Of a DNA stretch of 64,000 nucleotides, positions 1 through 13,000 are shown in pieces. Positions within the stretch are counted from its first letter, which is position 1, and every line of letters begins with the position of its first letter. Origin of the DNA: Temnothorax longispinosus. Lineage: Eukaryota; Arthropoda; Insecta; Hymenoptera; Formicidae. Both the position numbers and the translations under genes were made by a program. Location of the stretch: NCBI RefSeq assembly GCF_030848805.1, contig NC_092358.1, forward strand, positions 27,943,720-28,007,719, read 5' to 3'. The notes below the pieces were generated by a model. It did not search any database, was not told the origin of the DNA, and saw only the letters and a list, made by a program, of their open reading frames with translations.

Positions 1-671
1 CGTTATCAGCTTCGAGAAACAGCGAAAACGGGCACCAAGCAGCGGCGAATAGTTCCGCGCGCTGATTGTGTGGTGTCCCCCATCGACGTATCGCGTGCGT
101 TACCAGACAGCTCGAGGATCCGACGAACTGGTGCCGACAAGCGATCGTGAGAATAGAGAGGAAAGAGTCATTTCTTCCCTTTTCTCTGGCGAATTTCCAC
201 CCGCTCGCGTCTTCGCCTCGTAACGAAAACTCACGTCGAAACGAAAGAGCGACCCGGTGAAGAATCGCCTGCTTATAAAATATTATTTAAAAAAAAAAGA
301 AGAAAAAACTCGAAGACACACTCGCACATATACACGCACAGGAGATAGAGAAGGAAAGTGAAAGGGAGTGGGAAAGGAGGGGAATAAACGTAAGGCAAAA
401 GTGATCGCCCAAAACGGGCGTACTAAAAGCGGACCCGGCCGTGGCTCGGCGTTATCGTCGCGGAATAATATCGAGCACGGCGGATCATTATTTCTTTTTT
501 CTCTTTTTTTACCTTTCGATCTTCGTGCCGGAGTCTTCCTTAGGTCACTCCTCGCTCCAGATCGCGGGCGCCTATGCGCGCAAAGGAAGAGAGATTGAGA
601 GGGCTTGTAATACGAAGAAGGAAGCGCGGGAAGGAGAGGGAAGGCGGAAGGAGAGACGGAGGGAGTCTCTC
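1..671 (-). other. 3' flank, probable 3' UTR of the Ets98B-type gene
   Basis: This lies directly downstream of the ETS-domain stop codon on the minus strand and probably holds the 3' UTR. I find no canonical AATAAA on the minus strand; only AATAAT-like variants occur (for example around 486 and 280). The polyadenylation site may therefore use a variant signal or lie beyond position 1. The DNA is purine-rich on the plus strand (many GAAG/GAGA runs). The open frames here do not resemble any family I know. Confidence 0.5.
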
Positions 672-1030
672 TTATAGACAGTAAGGATGGCAGAACTGGT
701 ATACCAGTCTCTGACTGCGCTCCGTCTTCTTCATGATGCCCTTCTTGTAGTACTGCCGGATGCTGCGGCTGAGCTTGTCGTAGTTCATCGCAGGCCGGTT
801 CTTCCGCTTGCCCCAGAGTCGCGCCACGCGTACCGAGTCCTCGATCTTGAAGACTCCCTTGTTGCGGTCCAGCCAGCGTATGCAGGAGCCGTGAACGCCC
901 GGGCTCTGCAGCAGCTCCTTCAGGAACTGCCACAGATGAATGTGACTGCCGCCGTTGCGCATTTTGCCGCCGCCAGTACCGCCGTTGCTGCTAGTGCCAC
1001 CTTGAGCGGAAGCGCAATCCTCATCCTCGT
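672..1030 (-). CDS. Ets98B: Ets98B exon 6 (ETS DNA-binding domain and stop)
   Basis: The acceptor is TTTTCTGCGTGCAG at 1031. It encodes residues 476-594: an acidic start (DEDEDC), a Gly/Asn/Ser linker, then the complete ETS domain ending VYQFCHPYCL and TAA. The ETS domain sits at the extreme C-terminus, as in SPDEF. The conserved Trp residues of the ETS core and the two Arg of the recognition helix (SRSIRQYY) are present. The 268-base intron upstream holds nothing else. Confidence 0.95.
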
Positions 1031-4000
1031 CTGCACGCAGAAAATCAGGGGGACGCAAGAGGTGAGGGGTGAGAAGCGAAACTGTATATATGTACTGACG
1101 ATATGCGAGAATGTACCTAATGTCGTATTTTTTTGTCAGTACTAGTCAAATTCAACTTCGCACTGTTATGTTTGATTCACGCGTGGAATCAGGCAAGAAA
1201 ATGCAAGTTTGCTCTATTTTTTCATTAAACGAGTTTACTATTCGCGCACGAATAGTTAATAATCGTTCGCTAAATGATACAAGAAGCATATAACGTACCG
1301 TCTGAGAAATCTACGGTGCAGGGAGATTCCTTGAGGCTGACCGCCGTGGTATTTCCAACTGTCGGCGTTCCGGCGCTGTTCGGGGATTGAACTACCCCCG
1401 CGGGACTCCAGGAAGCAGCCAGAGTGTTCCGCGGGGACTCCTCGACGGCGGCCTTCCAGATCTCCAACTGCGCGTGCAGCATGCTCCCGCACTTTAACAT
1501 TAAACATCGTCGTACCGGCATTATTAGCCTGCAGATCACCTATATAACTTCGTCATTCTATTGCCATTTCTATATACGTATTAAACAACGCAATCATCGA
1601 TGCTCTATTCTATTTCTATTTCAACAGGTCAAACTCACGCGGTCTATCACGTATTAGGTATTCGAAGTGCATTGAAAACCAAAACTTACTCGGTTGCCTT
1701 CAAAGTCACGGGAGGCCATTATAGATGAAAGGCGAGCACGCGGGGAAGAATAGACGCGAGATAAAAAGGAAGGAGAAAAAGAGAGATGGAGACGGAGAAG
1801 TGCGTCACGAGCATTAGAATTCCAATGGAAGAGTCGTTGTGCGCGAGAGAAGAGAAAGCGGCTCCGTCGAGAGAGACGCAACGCAGCAGGCAAGACATTC
1901 GAGCGGTTGACCCACTTCTCGATCGTTTCTGCTGAGCCAATGGCGCGCGCACCGGTAGGCACGGCGAAGCCGATCCTGCTGATCGCGGAATGAACGTCCG
2001 AGAAGCGGTATATACGCACGCATGCACGCACGCACGAACGCACATTCATTTCGGACGCGGTTTTGCAGCGCCGTTACATCTTTTGCGTCGCTTACCATCG
2101 CGGTGCGTACAAACGTATCGAGATCCAGAGATGCGAGATGCTCGTTCGATGAGAGACTTCATCTCGAGCGATCGGGGCGATATTTATAACTATTATTCCG
2201 AACGTAAACGTTCGGATCATCTGCAGGATTTAATTGTTGAAATTAGACCGCGTGGTGCTTATAACGAGGCATTTCCTTCGATCAATGTAATCCGCGCGCA
2301 GCATTCCTGGGTGCCTCATCCAGCGGTGCAATCATACTCGGATACTTCGCAATGTTCCGAGAAACAAATATTCCCGCGTATCGATAATCGCCGCCATTAA
2401 AACGCGATGCCAAACCGCAAAGAATGCCGTAATTATTTCCTCGAGGAGCGAATGTGGCATGACTCGTCCGGGGCTTACACGTCAGCATTAAACGCCACTC
2501 ATTAAATGTGCAATCCAATTTTCTGCTCTTTCACTTTTTTCGATATTTCACCTTTCGCTCAATTCCGAGAAAATTTATAGTAATCCGGAAAAAATTTTCC
2601 TTACGCGTATATTTTCTCCAATTCTATTTGCAGCATCGCATTAGCAAGAATTCGAGAAAGCGGTTAATGTACAGTTCTAAAAGAAAAAACTGTACAATTA
2701 TAATTAATTTTAAATTCACCGGATTAAATCGCGACTTTACAAGCTGTAAAGTCAAATAGCGGAGTCAATTAGCGGAGTAGAACCTTTGCCGCCGGATGAT
2801 GCGAAGTACGCGTGCACATTTGTGAGTTGAACCATGAATGAAGTCCGCGAAGGAAACTCGACCGCACGTCGCGTCAGCGGAGCACGAACGAAACGAGGAA
2901 AGGACTTGGCGAGATCGCAGATAGAACGTGACCATAAGCCTGACCATGATTCCACGCTACGAGAACTCTACCGCGGTACTTCGTAGCGCGATTATCCAAT
3001 TACTAGACGCAAAGCGGAATTCATTATGCATGACTACTTCCCCGGCTGCTCGCCATACACACATAGCTACTCTACTCGTTATTAATTTCCGTTAGACTTA
3101 CGCCTGTAATTCTTATCGAATAATGAGATGCACATCGATCGACGGGACTCCAGAGATCTACCTGTTTACGATTTTAAAACATAACATAATCATCCGGGGT
3201 TTATGCCGCATCGATAATGTTACAGGTTTTTAACTGACTTTGATAATATTTCCTGTTTTTCTTCAACAAATCCAGGAAAGTGGCGGAGAAAAAATTCATT
3301 CTTAGATAACGCGAGGAAATGTATCTTGCTCTCTCCATCCTTTTTTACTACAATCATCATACTAATAAAAATAATCAACGAGTGAAAAGTATTGTAGCTG
3401 TAAAAAAAGAATTGCGCTCTTCTTGGGAAAAATTAATTTGTTGTAAAATGATACTTCGTTTTACAATACAATGTCAAGTTCACTTTCCCAGCTTTATCGT
3501 AGCTTTGTCAAGTTTAGGGTTAACTACAGTCGGCAGTGGGTATAATCAATATTGGCACAACCGGTTTTTAGCACGCTCGATGTCGATGGATATAAAACTT
3601 GTTACTTAATAAGCGATTTAATGTGAATTGTATGCACAAGTATCCAGGAAAGCCAGCGAAGAGAAGCCGTCGCAATTTGTTATTTTCTTAGTTCTCTTGG
3701 AATAATGATGTATTCGTAAGATAATTTCATACTTTGATTCGTCAAATAATCACATCGGGATATCAACGACTGATCATCAACGTTGCCTTGTAAGTAATTA
3801 AGTTACTTTATGTGTTAATCGAACTTTGTATTTGCAATCGCATATTCTTAAATCAAATATTATTTATAATGTAGAAGATTGCATTTATATGCAGGTGTAA
3901 ATGCGCGCTAGGCACATATTTCTAATCAAAATTGATCTCGTCACTATTTTATACGACAAGATTGCGATATGCGAAAATATTCGATACATATGATAATGTA

Positions 4001-7000
4001 AAATATTGTTTCATTCGAAATAAGACGACAGGGGCATATTTATGTTAGAATTTATTTATTACATATTATGTTAGAATATTTTGGTCAAACTTTCTCGTTG
4101 GTACTTGTAATATCAGATTACTGACGAGTGAGTTTCAATCTGGTAAAAAAAAGGAATTGATAAAGAGAGATGCCGACACCTTGGACAATCTTGAAGGGCC
4201 TCTTTTTCCTGAAACCGTATCCCTGACGCAAACATGTAACTTTCACGCGCCAGATGATTCTCGGGGGAATTCCGTTATGTCGAAATCTTGGGCGGCGTAT
4301 GTTTTACCATTTATTTCTCGGGTACGAATTACGCGGAAGGAACGTAAACGCGCGCGTCGATTACCAGGAAATTCACTTTCACCGAACCTCGACAACGGAC
4401 ATTTCTCAAGTCCCCCTTCGGTTTCCTCATCGTATACAAACGCGAACTTGCTCACGACGATCACGGATCGTTACGGTAATAAAGGTAATGAAGTCAGAAT
4501 CTCGCTCACTGATTGCGTGATAACTTTCCTGGTTGTCAAACTTAAATTTAATTGCCATAATTTCACCGAGACGTAAATTCACAACTTTTACCAATTCGCA
4601 TCCATCATGTTATTATATCACGCTTTACTCTCGCTCATAAACCCTGATATTCATTCAAGATTAATTAATTAACAAATAAGTTTGAGATAATAATTTAAAT
4701 AATTTTAAATACGTGTTTATTTAAATAGTTTTGCTATCAAAAATATAAATTACGAACAAAATAGACGCATTACGCGGCAACTGCCGCGATAAATGCAAAC
4801 TCTATTATAAATTTTCGCGACGCGACGAGAGATAAGTCCCGCGAAAAATCCAACGATATCAATGAGGCAGATAAGAACGCATTTTCGCAAGATTGAGTAT
4901 TACTTTATTATTGTTGCTAACATCATCGAGCATTCATACGGAAAGGATGTTATGCAAAAAAACCCGTGCGTAAAATTAAGTGTTTTTTTTTTGCTCTCCG
5001 CCAGCGCGTCAGACCTCCTTACTTCAACGTAAAATAAAAGCATTTTGAAAATCATGCCGCTGATTGATTCGTCGAAAGCATGTACGATCACCGACGGCGA
5101 CGAGGTCGATCATCGCAGACGCAAGGCATTGCGTAACGGTACACGTCAAAGCTGCGAGTCGTGCACGCGGTTAACACTAAGTGTGCAAGAAAATAAAAGT
5201 CGGACGCGACAAGATGTAAAAGCAAAGAATAAAGAATAAGAAATTGATGCTAAATTTTTCTTACAATAGGTCTCAAAATGTTTAATGTCGAAAACAGAAA
5301 AATTGCAAGAAAAAACGGTACTCATCAAAATTTTTGTCGCAAAAAAAAAAAAACGGAAAAAAATATTTTGTAATCTATGTATAATCTATCTCTAGCATCT
5401 CCGCGATTCAGTTTCGATTAAAGTGAAACAAACAAAAGTTTACGCTCACCTGAGGAGCTCTCTGACAAAATTCCTCCTCCGTGAGGGATGTTAGCGTCGC
5501 GCCGTCCACATTGAAACTCTCCATCGGCACCGAGGGCAATTGCAGTTGCCGCCTGGCCCACTGCACCCAAGCCGCCACATCCGCCGCGCTCCAGCGTCTG
5601 GGCTCTGTAATTAAACGTCGAAAATCTGATGTTACTCTTCGCGGTAAAAAAATCAGAAATTTTGAAATTCGATCTCTAACGATATATTTCGAATTACACG
5701 AATATTCGTATTCCTTCAAGAAAAACCTCAAAGTGTTACGACATCGCGCGGAAGTAGTCGCAGATATAAGCGTAGAAGGACATTAGGAACGAAAATCTGT
5801 AAGGCGTAATTATATCGATGACGTGGATCTTCGTCACGGCAGAGCGCCGTAATTTCGTAACTTCGCGTGAAAGCATGCCGACACGACGCTTAGAAATTTA
5901 TTTCAAGCGTAACATTATGGTTCAAATTAATAGATGATCCAGTTGTATGAACTACGACGATGACGACGACGACGACGACGACAACGTCGAAATTACTGCC
6001 TGCGGCAAGGTAACGAGAAGGTCTAACGGAACGAGGCTAGCCGATACTTAACCGAGAAAACCGAAGTGCGCGTCGGAATTTCTGATGGCTCGCTCGTAAT
6101 CATGTCGTCCATACATCATCGAGTGGCACGGAGTGAATTTCCACGGTATCTGATTACGAAGAGAGAGTTTATAGATGGAGAAGTGAGATACAAACGAATC
6201 TCAGCCATTGCATCAGAACTATGACCACGATAAGCAGCTTGAGAGACAGATTGAAGAAAAAGGCTTCTCGACTCGATTTTAGTACTTTCATAAGTTGTGG
6301 AATGATAATAAACGCTACAAAATTCACCGTGTAATAAAACGACACGATCGAAAATCGTGTAGACGGATAATTCTTGCGAGTTACATTGTCGAGATGATCA
6401 TAGTAAAAGATGTAATGATAAAACCTTAAGAAACGCGGGAATAAATCTTACTTGACGATTACCATGAGGTTGATAATGATAATAATTAACGCGCACGTGA
6501 TTGTAGTCATTGTCACGGAGACTATTATAGAAATGGCGTGCTTATATAAGGATATACGCACTTACTCTCCATTACTTGCAATTAATCGCCAGCGTGATAG
6601 TATCGATAATCATAAGATGTGTGATTTTATATCACATCTTTTATCAATTCGGCTCTTTATTTCATTATCCGGCATTCATGATTATGACAAATACGCATGG
6701 ATCGCTACTTTTGATGTCTCGATTAATTCGGTTCGCACAAGCTTACGAAAAGATTCCATTTTTTGAGTTTTCAAAGCTACTTTCTGTGCTTCAATGAGAA
6801 GAATGTGGATAATCAAGCGATACGTCGAAATATGAACAACGAGAGAGAAAACGGTCTTGTAGAATTCTAATTAAACTTTTATAGAATTTTAACAGAAAGA
6901 GTCGACTCACCTGGGTGAATGCCGAGCGCCACGCAGGTGTTGTCGAAGTCCTTCTGCAGTTGCTGGATGGCCAGACTGAGAACCGGCTCGAGCTGCTCGC

Positions 7001-10000
7001 GGGCGAGATCACCGACGCACTCGCCGGCCTCCATATCCTCGACGAAGCCAGTGCCGACGCCGCCGAGATCGACGGGTCTTAGATTGTACTTCCTCTGGAA
7101 ACTGGTGTCCCTCAACACTTCCCGCAGCAGCTGATGATCGCTCTTCTGGCCGTCCTTGAAGAGTTCTTCCTCCTTTCGCAGAGGATTCGCCAGCTCCTCC
7201 CGCGATTCTCGTTCCACCTTGGGTTGGCTCGTCTTCTCCGTCAAATCTTTACGAAGGACAACGCCTTTGAAGAGAAGCTCGTGCAACGTTGAACTACCCT
7301 CGAACTCGCTCGAGGGACTGGGCGAAGATGAAGAGGAGGACAAAGAGGACGGCGACGAACCGTTGCTGCTAGAAACGGATCGCGGCTCCTCCTTGAAGAG
7401 GATCTCTTTGAGCAGCGGGTGTCCCTGCACGCCAGGGTCCTCCTTCTTCGGCAGGAAGTCGGCGTCGAGACTGTTATAGATGTCCTCCTCGCTTCGAGGC
7501 GGAGTACAGGGCACCGTGCAGTCGGTTGAGTCCTCGCGGTAACCCAGACTCTCGGCCAAGAGTCTGTAATCATGCGAAAATGCGCGCAATCCATTCACGT
7601 TAAAAGATTACGAAGAGGACGACGAAGGAACGCGATAAATAATAATGCCCAGAATCATGGCGCTAAATGCGAACAATTAAAGGTTTTCAATCTCAGTCTC
7701 GTCGCGCGTAACGATCATACGTAATCCCAAAAGAGCTCTAAGTCCTAATAAGAAAAAAAAGTTCTTAGATATTCCCGTTACGAATAAATCGACTAAATTC
7801 CTTTAAGCATTTGTATGCCTCTAACAATAAATGAATTTCGGATACCTGTCTAGCATAATCATAAAACAAATCGCGACGTTTACCTGGATTCCTGAAGGAT
7901 GGCCAAAAGATCGAGGCTCTTCTCCCTCTTGACCGGCTGCTTGGCCGACGGTTCCGGGCTGGTGGGATAAAACTGGGCGCTCTGAGGGCTCCTGGGTACG
8001 TAGTAGGGGCTCGTCGGGTATCCCGGCGAGGATCCCTCGTGCGAGTAGTTAGGCGACAACGGCAACTCGCCGTTGGGATACGGCGGGCTCTGGTAGGTCG
8101 TGGGCGATGCCGAGCGCGGCGAGCGTGCCTCCTGCTTGATCTGCGAGCTCTTCAGGCAGACCTGGCCGCCGGTCGGGCTGTAATCGTCCGGCAGGAGGGA
8201 CAAATCGAACTGAAAAGTGCTGTAGTCGAACGACGGCGAGTAGCCGGCCGCGGTGGGCACCGTCTGCGGCATCTGAAAAGAGAATCGAAGATCATAGATC
8301 GCACATACCCGTCATTCGGCACGATTAGCTTGCAAAAAAAAATATGGCGAAGAGAAAGCGGCACGCTAAGACGCCCGCCCGCCGCCTGACGTGCGAGACA
8401 CGTTTCTCGCGTCCGTCGCGGCCAAGGCTAGATCGATCCGAGAGTATCCACGAGGGGTACTCCGACCGTAAGTGGCTAATGTTCGCAATTAGAGTGCGAT
8501 TGTGGTTTTGTGGTGGCCGGCCGGCGATCGCGCCTATGACGGACGCATAACGCTGGCACCGGCCGCGGTAACGTTGCATAAGCAATGAGAAAGAGACGCG
8601 TCATAGAGAGAAAGAGGACTACTACCTATAATACACCTATTCCTTGAAAGCTTATTCAATCATTTCACATTGTAACTATCTCGTGGAAGGCATTATTTCA
8701 ATTATACAACATTCATCGGATATCGCGCCCCAGATTATCCGATTATTCGATCACTTCCGTGAAGGTCGTATTCTGTAAAAATGTGATGTGTCTCTCCACG
8801 CGGATAATAACGGATATAATCGCGTCGGATTTCGCAACACGTTTCCAAGCATCGTCTCTAGCAGAAATAATTCCCACAGGAGATAGCGCGGCGGTAACGA
8901 GTAAGGTGAGCCTCGATAACCGTTCGCGGCTGAATCGTAAAGTGAACGCAAGCGTACGTTATAAACGTACAAGGGGGAAGGGGGAGAGACAGAGAGAGGA
9001 GGCAATAAACCTGGCCGCCTTTTGTAGTCCGGACGATGCGTTGTTCTTCATATCGATCTGCGCGAAAGCGAAAACCGCCGTTCGTGATACCGCGCGCCAA
9101 TATATCCGCAGACGAAACACTTTCCCCGAGACCTGGGCCCCCGGGCTGGACCCGATTGCCCGTTTATCTTTCAGCGTGTTTATTGCCCGTCATGCGTTTG
9201 ACCCCGCGTCAGTTTGTTACGCTCCGCGAGTCGCTCACGGGCTCACGGCAATCGTACTGCGCCGTTCCTGTCTGCGGCCCGGGACGCGCGACCGTTTCGA
9301 GACTTAACGAAACCAGGGAGATTAACTGCAGAGAGGATCAAACTAAAAATTACTTGTAATCAATTACACTTAGCTGTACTTACATTGGTAAACTTACATG
9401 AGAAATATGAACGAGGGGACACGATGGAGTCTAATATAAAAGTTAAAGATGAATTATGAACATTGCGAAATGCATAAATTCTCATGAAGAGAAAGTCGAT
9501 ATAAAGCTCAAGAAGAAATATGTCGCGGCATGAAAAAGAAAAAGTCGCAATGCTAATGTTCAGGAAAAGTATATATGTCTCGAATATATCTAGAAATATA
9601 TATCTATTTATACATATAGATAAAAGGTGGAATCTCTAATAAATCTGCTAAAGCATTCACATTTGAAGAAGGGAAGTCGTTGTTTCTGTATAAATGGCCG
9701 CATTTACTTGCGAGAACGTTGATTTCTGAAAACGGGCGGGACAAGCGCGAGTTTCGGGTATCGCGGCCTCAGATCGTCGGCGCTCATCTCGCGTGGCGAA
9801 CAAAACGTCGGAGATACGGCGCGGCGCGGCACGGCGCGTCGAGGAGAGACGAAACGCCCGCCTCCCGGCGGGCCCGGTGTGGTGCACCTTAAGGGCCCAT
9901 TTATCTCTACGTGTGTTTATTGCCCGTCGTGTGTTTGACCTCGCATCAGTTTGTTACGCTTTGTAAGCCCATTACAGCGTTCCCAGTGGATCTTCCCTCG

Positions 10001-13000
10001 CGCTCAGGCGGGGTCGCATCTGACATTTTGACGTAGTGCCCCGCAAAGGTCGACGCGAAATAAACGATTATGCCCACAGACACACAAGCGCGCTCGCGCG
10101 CGCAGGCTCTCAGACAACGTAGAGACACAATACCTCTCCCACTTTGATCGTACGGACACGAGAGCGCTTCTCTCACGTGCACGCTGAACGCACGCGTACA
10201 CGAGCGCAACGGGATGGGAGCTCCAAAGAGATACGAGCGAGCACGGCAAAAGCGTACTGCTTATTCTCTCCTGGGGCCCCTCTCGAAAGGCTCCGCGAGG
10301 AGAAAGAGAATGTTTATCTATATACTGATGGAATCTAAGAACGATGCTCTCTCGGGAGAGAACCTTCCTGGATTTACCTCGCGCGAAGCCATGAGACTCG
10401 GCCGCGACTCCCAACCGTGAAAATATATATTCGCGTCTCTGAAAAACGCCCGATCAACACTTTCGATCAAATATGATCATTAACATCGAGACATTTATAT
10501 TTGAAGCTCGGACACTTTTCTTCGCGTAATCAGCGAACTGAACAGACGCTCTATGTTTTTTCATTACTCTCTTGCTATCACTATGTACATTATGAAATGC
10601 AATTAATATTCTGTTACCGAGAAACAATGGAGTTTTCGGAAAATCTAATTGGCTTCGCCGGTGAAGCACTTGCGTGGCAAACGTGTGAGAACGGTGCTCC
10701 CATGGAGAACCATTTAATGGCTCTCCTTGAGTTTCGCTGCCTCCCTCTCGAGACTTTCGCAAAGACAAGCCATTGACGTCACACGTTCGACTAATCGCCG
10801 GTGCAGCTGCATTCTCCCCTTCCGTGCGCAAAACACGGGATTCCACCGGAGTCACGGGCCGCAACAGCCACGGGGCGACCTCATAATTTTCGAGAGACGG
10901 TCGTCCTGTTTAAACACCGTTATTTATTCGCAACTACACGGCGGCACGCGGTACCCCGTTGCCGTATCTCCCCGTGCAATTGAGCTTCCATGTAAATAAT
11001 TACTCCAAAATGTGTATCTTGGCCCTTTATTGTAACACATAAGAAACGTACTGTTTTACACATCGATGAATAGAATTTAAGAACATTGCGCTGTTGATAT
11101 CCTGAGATGTGGTTTAACTTCAAGAGATAAAGAAACACAAGTTACTATACTAGACATCACAGATGCGCTACTCGCGCGCTATTTATATTACACTATTAAT
11201 CACGCAACTGTCAAAATATGCCATGACAACCGCTCATGAAGTAGGCGCAACAAGAGAACCAATCGGCATCGCGGAAAAGCGACAACAATATTTCGATAGA
11301 TTCAACAGGAATCGTACAAGTATCTTTTTTCTCTGTCCTTTTGCTTTTGCCCCAAATTCACACATTTTCCATTGTTCGCAAAATATAATGTAGATAAAAT
11401 TATTACGAACCATCATGATGACGAAGGAACGCGTAACATTAACACCAGATCATTATCGTCGCGATTCCACAGTGACGCCGAAAATGAATTTTCTCATTCA
11501 CTTGTGAACTCACAATTGGAGATCGATAAACAAAATTGGATAAATAAATTATCCAATTGTTGTGATACACCTCCATCTTGTTGTTAACCACGAGAAGCAA
11601 TATACGCGATAACGAGAATCGTCGTCGTAGATGCTCGCCGTTGAGCGAGATAACGCCCGAGTTATCGGCCATGCGCGGTTTCGTAATACGATTCGAGTTT
11701 TCACGATCTTGTCGGACTTTGAACGTGCACGGTGACATTTTGAGCGAGAAATCGCGACCTTCGATAACACTGTGACCACGAAACGAGAGACGAGGCGCTC
11801 TTCTCGAGACGCGGTTTTCGTTCGTGTGCCGTAAAAACGTCTTCGCGACGTCTACCAAGTCACCGGTAGAATGGATAATGCATTCCACGTTCACGAAAAA
11901 AAAGGTGAAAAATTACGAGACGGTCATAAAAACATGAGTGTCTAAGATGTATATTGCAAAATGCGCTTACTTTTGCTTATATTTGCACATGCGTAGAAAT
12001 ATTTCTGCAGTGCACATTTTTAATAATGCGCGTTATATTAGCGTTCATTGTAATATTAAAATAGTATAGGCAAGTGCAGCAGCGATTTTATATAGCTTAC
12101 GCAGTTTATAGTTTAATCACATTTTTATCTTCATTAACTTAATGGTATAAATATTGTCATTTTTTAGAAAATGACAACATATCTCTATCGGGTGACGATT
12201 TAGATTCCAAATAGGCATAATCTTAATCAAAATTTTCGATGTTCTAATTTTAAGGAACGGCAATATAAGTTGAAAGAAACTATTTTTATATAACATTGTA
12301 TTCTCAGAAATTCTTCAGGTAGTTTATAAAAGAATGCGGGCGCTATCAAAAGCAACGATATTTCGTAAAATTTGACTTAATTTTATTTTGACATAAAGAA
12401 ACTATAAAAAATTCCGAGATCTTTACACGTAACGTAAAATATAAATCTGTTGCTATCTTACTTTTAATTTAAATATGATTTTACATTATACCTCATAAAC
12501 TTAAACTGTTTTTTTTTATTCTCGTGTAATTAACTTAATTCTTATCTTTCTGCAAATTTACTCCAATAAAGAAGTATAAAAAGATATCTTTATTTTAATT
12601 GACACAACTGCGTCTTTGTCTTCGCCATAGAAATTCCACTGAGCAATTGAAACAGCCATACCATCGTACCTGATATTCTTGTTAATTACCTCACCCGTGG
12701 TCATACCGCTTCGTAATGTCGTTATTAAAGTGCGAAGTGAAAACGCGAAGAGACGAGAGGCCTTCGGTATTGCAATCCCGAAATTCTTCAGCATTTTTCG
12801 GATCCGCAGGAAGGTCAACCGCGTACGCAACTTTTTGCCGTACGTAGGGTACGTGTCCTATAAAAAGCATAACGACTTCGGAGTAATTCTTCCTTACGGA
12901 AAGATCGACTCGAAGTTGGCCAAAGGATCTGTTATTAAAATATAACACGGTAGAAATGAGACACTCTGTGTATCTTCTACAGGTCCTCACGCATACATAT

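Noticed and set aside
283..933. 216-codon minus-strand frame overlapping the ETS exon in a second frame
   Set aside because: It is an alternative frame of the GC-rich ETS exon continuing into purine/pyrimidine-biased 3' flank; the composition is Pro/Arg/Ser-rich with no family resemblance, and the ETS frame clearly codes.
1256..1507. Alternative frame MFNVKVREHAARAV over Ets98B exon 5
   Set aside because: The competing frame completes the PNT domain (LHAQLEIWKAA) with correct spacing and phase; this one does not.
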